Assembly (NCBI GenBank): GCA_022836915.1
Contig: CP094668.1
Coordinates: 124,001 to 188,000 of the forward strand
From: Paenibacillus sp. OVF10
GTDB taxonomy: Bacteria; Bacillota; Bacilli; Paenibacillales; Paenibacillaceae
Direction: 5' to 3'
Length of the DNA: 64,000 nt
The position numbers were made by a program, and so were the translations under genes. The notes under the pieces are model-generated. The model was given only the letters and a program-made list of their open reading frames with translations. It ran no database searches and was not told the DNA's origin. Below, one piece after another: positions 63,133 through 64,000 of this stretch; the first letter of the stretch is position 1, and every line of letters starts with the position of its first letter.

Positions 63133-64000
63133 TTATTGTGCAATCTCACGGTTCCAGCGATCTGTCCAGCCTTTAACCTGTTGATTCACAAATTCCATAT
63201 CCAGCTTGTTCAGCTTCTCAACAACTTCAGCGCCATATGTTACGCCTTCTGCTTCTTCAGCAGTCAGTTCAACCTTTGTGTTAACCGGGGAATCGACTTT
63301 AGCTTTAGCAGATTTCGCTTGTACATCCTGGCTCAGCTGCCAGTTGATGAACTCTTCAGCCAGCTCTTTGTTTTTGCTGCCCTTAACGACATTGATTGTG
63401 TTCATCACGGCATATGCACCTTCGCTAGGTGTAACAAACTTCGCATTGGGCACGGCTGCTTTCAGATCTTTGAAATACATTTCCATGATCGGTCCGCCAG
63501 CAATCTCTTCTTGGGAGAACATGTTCACGAATTCGGATGTTTGGCTGTAGAATTTCACCACATTGCCGCTCAGTTTTTTCAGTTCAGCAAATGCCGCATC
63601 TTCATTAAACGTATCGTTTCCAGCTACACGAGAAGCTGCATCCACAATCATTGGGCCTGCTGTTGCCGTAATATTCGGAATGGTCAGGTTACCTTCGAAC
63701 GCCGGGTCCCACAGGTCACTCCATGAAGTCACTTCTTTGGATACGAGATCCGGGTTATAAGCGATACCGAGCTGTCCAACCGTGTAGGCCGGGCCATAAT
63801 CTTCACCAAGTGGTGCTTTGGCAATATCATAAATGTCATTTACATTTGGAATTTTGGAGCGGTCGATTTTCTCAAACAGACCTTCATCGATACCTTGTTG
63901 TGCATAATAATCAGACAGGTAGATAACATCGACATTTGATGTACCTTGACGAATTTTATTCAGACGTTCAGCGTTATTGCCGACTTCGAGCACGATGTCT
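63133..64000 (-). CDS. ABC transporter substrate-binding protein (PotD-like), N-terminus outside the window
   Basis: At least 289 residues of a PotD/type-2 binding protein remain: LEVGNNAERLNKIRQGTSNVDVIYLSDYYAQQGIDEGLFEKID, YGPAYTVGQLGIAYNPDLVSKEVTSWSDLWDP and GAYAVMNTINVVKGSKNKELAEEFINW. The frame stays open through the window edge (DIVLEVGNN), so the signal peptide and true start lie beyond 64000. It is the first visible gene of the operon with nucleoside hydrolase, two permeases, ATPase and adenine deaminase. Confidence 0.88.
   Translation of the reverse strand, partial: DIVLEVGNNAERLNKIRQGTSNVDVIYLSDYYAQQGIDEGLFEKIDRSKIPNVNDIYDIAKAPLGEDYGPAYTVGQLGIAYNPDLVSKEVTSWSDLWDPAFEGNLTIPNITATAGPMIVDAASRVAGNDTFNEDAAFAELKKLSGNVVKFYSQTSEFVNMFSQEEIAGGPIMEMYFKDLKAAVPNAKFVTPSEGAYAVMNTINVVKGSKNKELAEEFINWQLSQDVQAKSAKAKVDSPVNTKVELTAEEAEGVTYGAEVVEKLNKLDMEFVNQQVKGWTDRWNREIAQ

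Overview
The window is one chromosomal stretch of a low-to-mid GC, spore-forming Firmicute, most likely a Paenibacillus (inference). The reasons are AGGAGG-type ribosome sites, a gerK-type germination operon, yclNOPQ-like siderophore import, class III ribonucleotide reductase with Gram-positive FNR and NrdR sites, bacterial NO synthase, and a padR-DUF1700-DUF4097 cassette. I found no rRNA, tRNA, CRISPR array, phage or insertion sequence. No organism name can be proven from the sequence alone.

Layout. 1-1.3 kb: no convincing gene, a nested inverted-repeat element and a G-poor tract. 1.3-9.5 kb (minus): SulP anion transporter with a long leader, AarF/UbiB kinase with a phasin-like protein, ThuA-like protein, SDR, cobyrinate a,c-diamide synthase, HemD-like protein. 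9.6-13.9 kb (minus): spore-germination receptor operon A-C-D-B. 14-17.8 kb (minus): catecholate/petrobactin-type ABC importer behind a Fur box. 18-24.1 kb (minus): unknown protein, pirin, DoxX, BlaR1/BlaI pair, catalase, winged-helix regulator, PerR. 24.4-25.5 kb (plus): membrane diguanylate cyclase. 25.6-28.4 kb (minus): aldo/keto reductase and a degenerate hybrid kinase. 28.8-32.4 kb (plus): nrdDG and a soluble chemoreceptor. 32.4-35.3 kb (minus): GH3 glycosidase. 35.6-40.1 kb (plus): Rieske oxidoreductase, padR cassette, SDR. 40.4-45.9 kb: small metabolic, regulatory and membrane genes. 46.3-50.1 kb (minus): potABCD. 50.3-57.1 kb: MFS, Nudix, NOS, Dps, cupin, HAD, SUKH, Zn-ribbon protein. 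57.2-64 kb (minus): adenine deaminase, a second polyamine-type ABC transporter, nucleoside hydrolase and a solute-binding protein that runs off the window. This last set looks like a purine nucleoside uptake and salvage operon.

Regulation visible in the DNA. Near-identical 15-bp PerR-type operators precede catalase, Dps and perR, making a small peroxide regulon. A perfect FNR palindrome plus two NrdR boxes 32 bp apart precede nrdDG. A Fur box precedes yclN and a BlaI-type operator precedes blaI. Many intrinsic terminators delimit the units.

Two dispersed intergenic families stand out. One is a ~195-bp element of four TAACGAA-headed units with identical 50/93/51-bp spacing in two copies 40 kb apart. 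The other is a ~150-bp hairpin element in three copies whose 15-bp stem changes sequence with compensating changes.

Caution on reading frames. At least 12 genes are interrupted, and every one is repaired by adding a single base to a run of 3-7 identical bases. No case needs a base removed. This looks like homopolymer under-calling in the assembly rather than gene decay, so I annotate these as whole genes and mark the break position.
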